Source: Apteryx mantelli (taxonomy: Eukaryota > Chordata > Aves > Apterygiformes > Apterygidae). From it: a stretch of 64,000 nucleotides of DNA. Made by a program: the position numbers and the translations under genes. The notes under the pieces are model-generated. The model saw only the letters and a program-made list of their open reading frames with translations. It was not told the DNA's origin and ran no database searches. Location: assembly GCF_036417845.1 (NCBI RefSeq), contig NC_089979.1:29446958-29510957 (forward strand), written 5' to 3'. Below, piece by piece: positions 61,891-64,000 of the stretch (its first letter is position 1; each line of letters starts with the position of its first letter).

Positions 61891-64000
61891 GTGTCATAAG
61901 GAAACTTTTGTTACCCTGTTCAGTCTGACCTGTTCTTAAAACTATAGAGAAGCTCTCAGCACAAAGGTAAACACAAATTTGAATTATGTCTGTGCATTAT
62001 CCCATTTGCTAGTATGCTAATTCTTATACATATGAATTAAGGAACACCAATTGCAATCCTATCCATATACCAGAAACAACCACACTTTTAAATGTAAAGT
62101 GTGTGTAATCAAGTTTGAGCTATTTAAATTCAGTTCTAGAAACAGATGTAGCCAGTCTATTTTAGTTTACAGAATGTCATTAACCAGTCAGGATAACTTC
62201 ACTTGCATGTCTTGAAGAGAATAAAGGAAATTTATTTTGACTCACATAAATGTTTGTGTCTTTTTGAGAAGTTCCTTCCACAGATCAGAGAAGCTTAAAG
62301 ACAGAAAGAGAAACCTATTGTTATAAACTATATCTTGAACTTCAAGTTACTGTAATCTGAAACAGGTTTTCAAGTGCTTTGTTTTCATATTATGTGATAT
62401 TTGAAAAAAAGGAGCTAGGATAAAAGAACACCGAAGCTTACTGTGCTGCAGAAACCACTATGAACTATAAACAGAAAATCTTCTCAAAACATGATTGAAT
62501 AAAAGCTACTATATGATTTTCTGCTTTACATAGCAAATATTAAAATAAAGATATGTGAGAGGGCAGAAGGATCTAGCAATACCTATCAAATTGCTTGTAC
62601 ACTAACCATATCTGGGGTTGTAATTTTTTTGACCAAATTTTTTGAACTGACAGAAACCTCTGCTAATTCCACTCTTCCCTTGCAATTTCTGTTCTTCCCT
62701 TGGTAGAACTAAGCCCTGAATGTTCTCTAAAAAGCACTTACATAAAATCTGAGTGGGGAAGGGGACGGGTAGCAAAGCAGGACAATTTTGCCACTGTTAA
62801 AAACCACCTCAGACTTCCTGACTATACAGGAAGGATGGCAGTGCTTATGGAGCTCACTTCCCTAAAGTAAATCTTTGTATCCATATCAAATAGGGACTTA
62901 CATACAGTTACTGTGTACTTTCTTATTGAGAAAATGAAAATCCTTCATACTTTATCCAATTTAATTCTTTCCTTGGGATTCTGGGTTTTGCACAAGTAAT
63001 TAACTATGGTAACACTAACCTGTACCTTGTAGTATGATAGAATATTGCTCAAGCAAGTTATTAAGAATAAGCCTTATACTAATGAGCCACATATTAACAA
63101 TCAAAGGAGAAAGTTTCCTTGTCATCACATTTAGAATTCTGCTTTCAAATATGTGTTTCAAATGAGACATATGGGCTTTTCAGCATGCGTTAAGGCTGCT
63201 CAGTCATGCTGTTCTTATTTTCAAAGGACCTGAGCCCTTCAGGTGCCCCTGACTTCAGCTCAGTGGTAGGTGCTCAGCCCTTCTGCTCTGTCCATTTGCC
63301 CCCGATATGCTCCACTGCAATGGAGCAGATTGGTGTACGGCTGCTTACACTGGAGAAGCATGAGCATGTGCTGAACATTTTTGGGTAGAGGCAGTGATGT
63401 TGGATCACTAAGCTGAGGATGAGGTAAATGTAATGGGAAGATGAAACCTCTTAGTATTTTTCTGTTTCAATTCTTTTTTAATACACACAATTAACATTGC
63501 AGTGTGTGTGGGGGTCCTCTGGAAAGGTTTACCACACTTTGTTCAAAGCAATTAATGCTGCCTTTGTCAGCTCATAACATTTCTGTGGCATGAGTCAAGA
63601 TTATTCATCCTACCCCAGATCGTATTATCTAACTCCTACCAAGCTGGAGATTTGGATATGTGTCCTTGTTTAGCAGCAAATAGTTCTGTTCTTAGGCTAC
63701 AGAGCTGGCTTTTTGTGAGCATAGTTTTGAAAATGAAAATTCAATGGACCATGTTTCCCATGGGACTAAAAGAACGTGCAACCCTAATTTATTGCATTCA
63801 GTGATTAAACAAATAAGTTCTTTATTATGTATTCAAATTGCCATCCATCAGCTTTTTAAAGACCAAATCTATAGAACCCTTCCAGAAAGCTGGAGATAAA
63901 TCTCTCATTAATTATTACACCCAGTGTTATTACTGCCTGTACACTGCTGGCTGCAAAAATAATTCTTTGCATTTCTTTGTTGTAACTTATTCTTTCTACC
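61891..64000. other. Right-hand intergenic end
   Basis: AT-rich DNA without recognisable exons or repeats. ANGPT1, the next gene expected from mammalian synteny, is not seen. Confidence 0.65.

Noticed and set aside
34660..64000. Search for ANGPT1 fibrinogen-domain exons on the - strand
   Set aside because: No frame shows a fibrinogen-like domain; ANGPT1 must lie beyond the window.

Overview
This 64 kb window is vertebrate nuclear DNA, most likely from a bird. It is AT-rich, with short GT-AG exons separated by long introns. Its recognisable repeats are CR1 LINEs, including one with the avian/crocodilian CR1 3' end (tandem ATTCTGTG-like octamers), plus a few old MIR-like SINE remnants. I see no bacterial, viral or plasmid content, so the many open frames of 60-120 codons are mostly chance. 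I do not name a species.

Two genes are certain, and they converge. On the + strand, bases 1 to about 22740 hold the 3' part of OXR1 (oxidation resistance 1): six coding exons (7785-20874) giving the last 221 residues with the whole TLDc domain, then a 3' UTR of about 1.9 kb ending at clustered AATAAA signals. On the - strand, ABRA (actin-binding Rho-activating protein, also called STARS) is complete: exon 1 is 33816-34564, the intron is about 5.2 kb, and exon 2 is 28124-28601, giving 408 residues with a C-terminal Costars domain. All splice phases agree. OXR1 next to ABRA matches the gene order of human 8q23, as I recall it.

Layout: 1-7784 is OXR1 intron, with a long inverted CR1, a decayed Myb/SANT-like transposon coding relic and a speculative 15-nt microexon. 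7785-20874 holds the OXR1 exons; its largest intron (12357-19448) contains two striking inverted repeats and a CR1 scrap. 20875-22740 is the OXR1 3' UTR. 22741-27600 is intergenic, with a CR1 3' end and a (TG)nG13 tract. 27600-34660 is ABRA. 34660-64000 is gene-poor intergenic DNA, with two old inverted CR1/L3-type LINEs, a MIR-like scrap, satellite-like arrays (notably a 204-bp uninterrupted purine tract of AAAAG/AAAGG units), and two small CpG-rich patches. The next gene expected from synteny (ANGPT1) was not found.

The two genes do not form a pathway. OXR1 is a TLDc protein of oxidative-stress defence and V-ATPase regulation. ABRA is a striated-muscle sarcomeric actin regulator feeding Rho/MRTF/SRF signalling. 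I found no convincing new biological system. The best leads are the inverted repeats, the transposon relic, the purine tract and the possible microexon.
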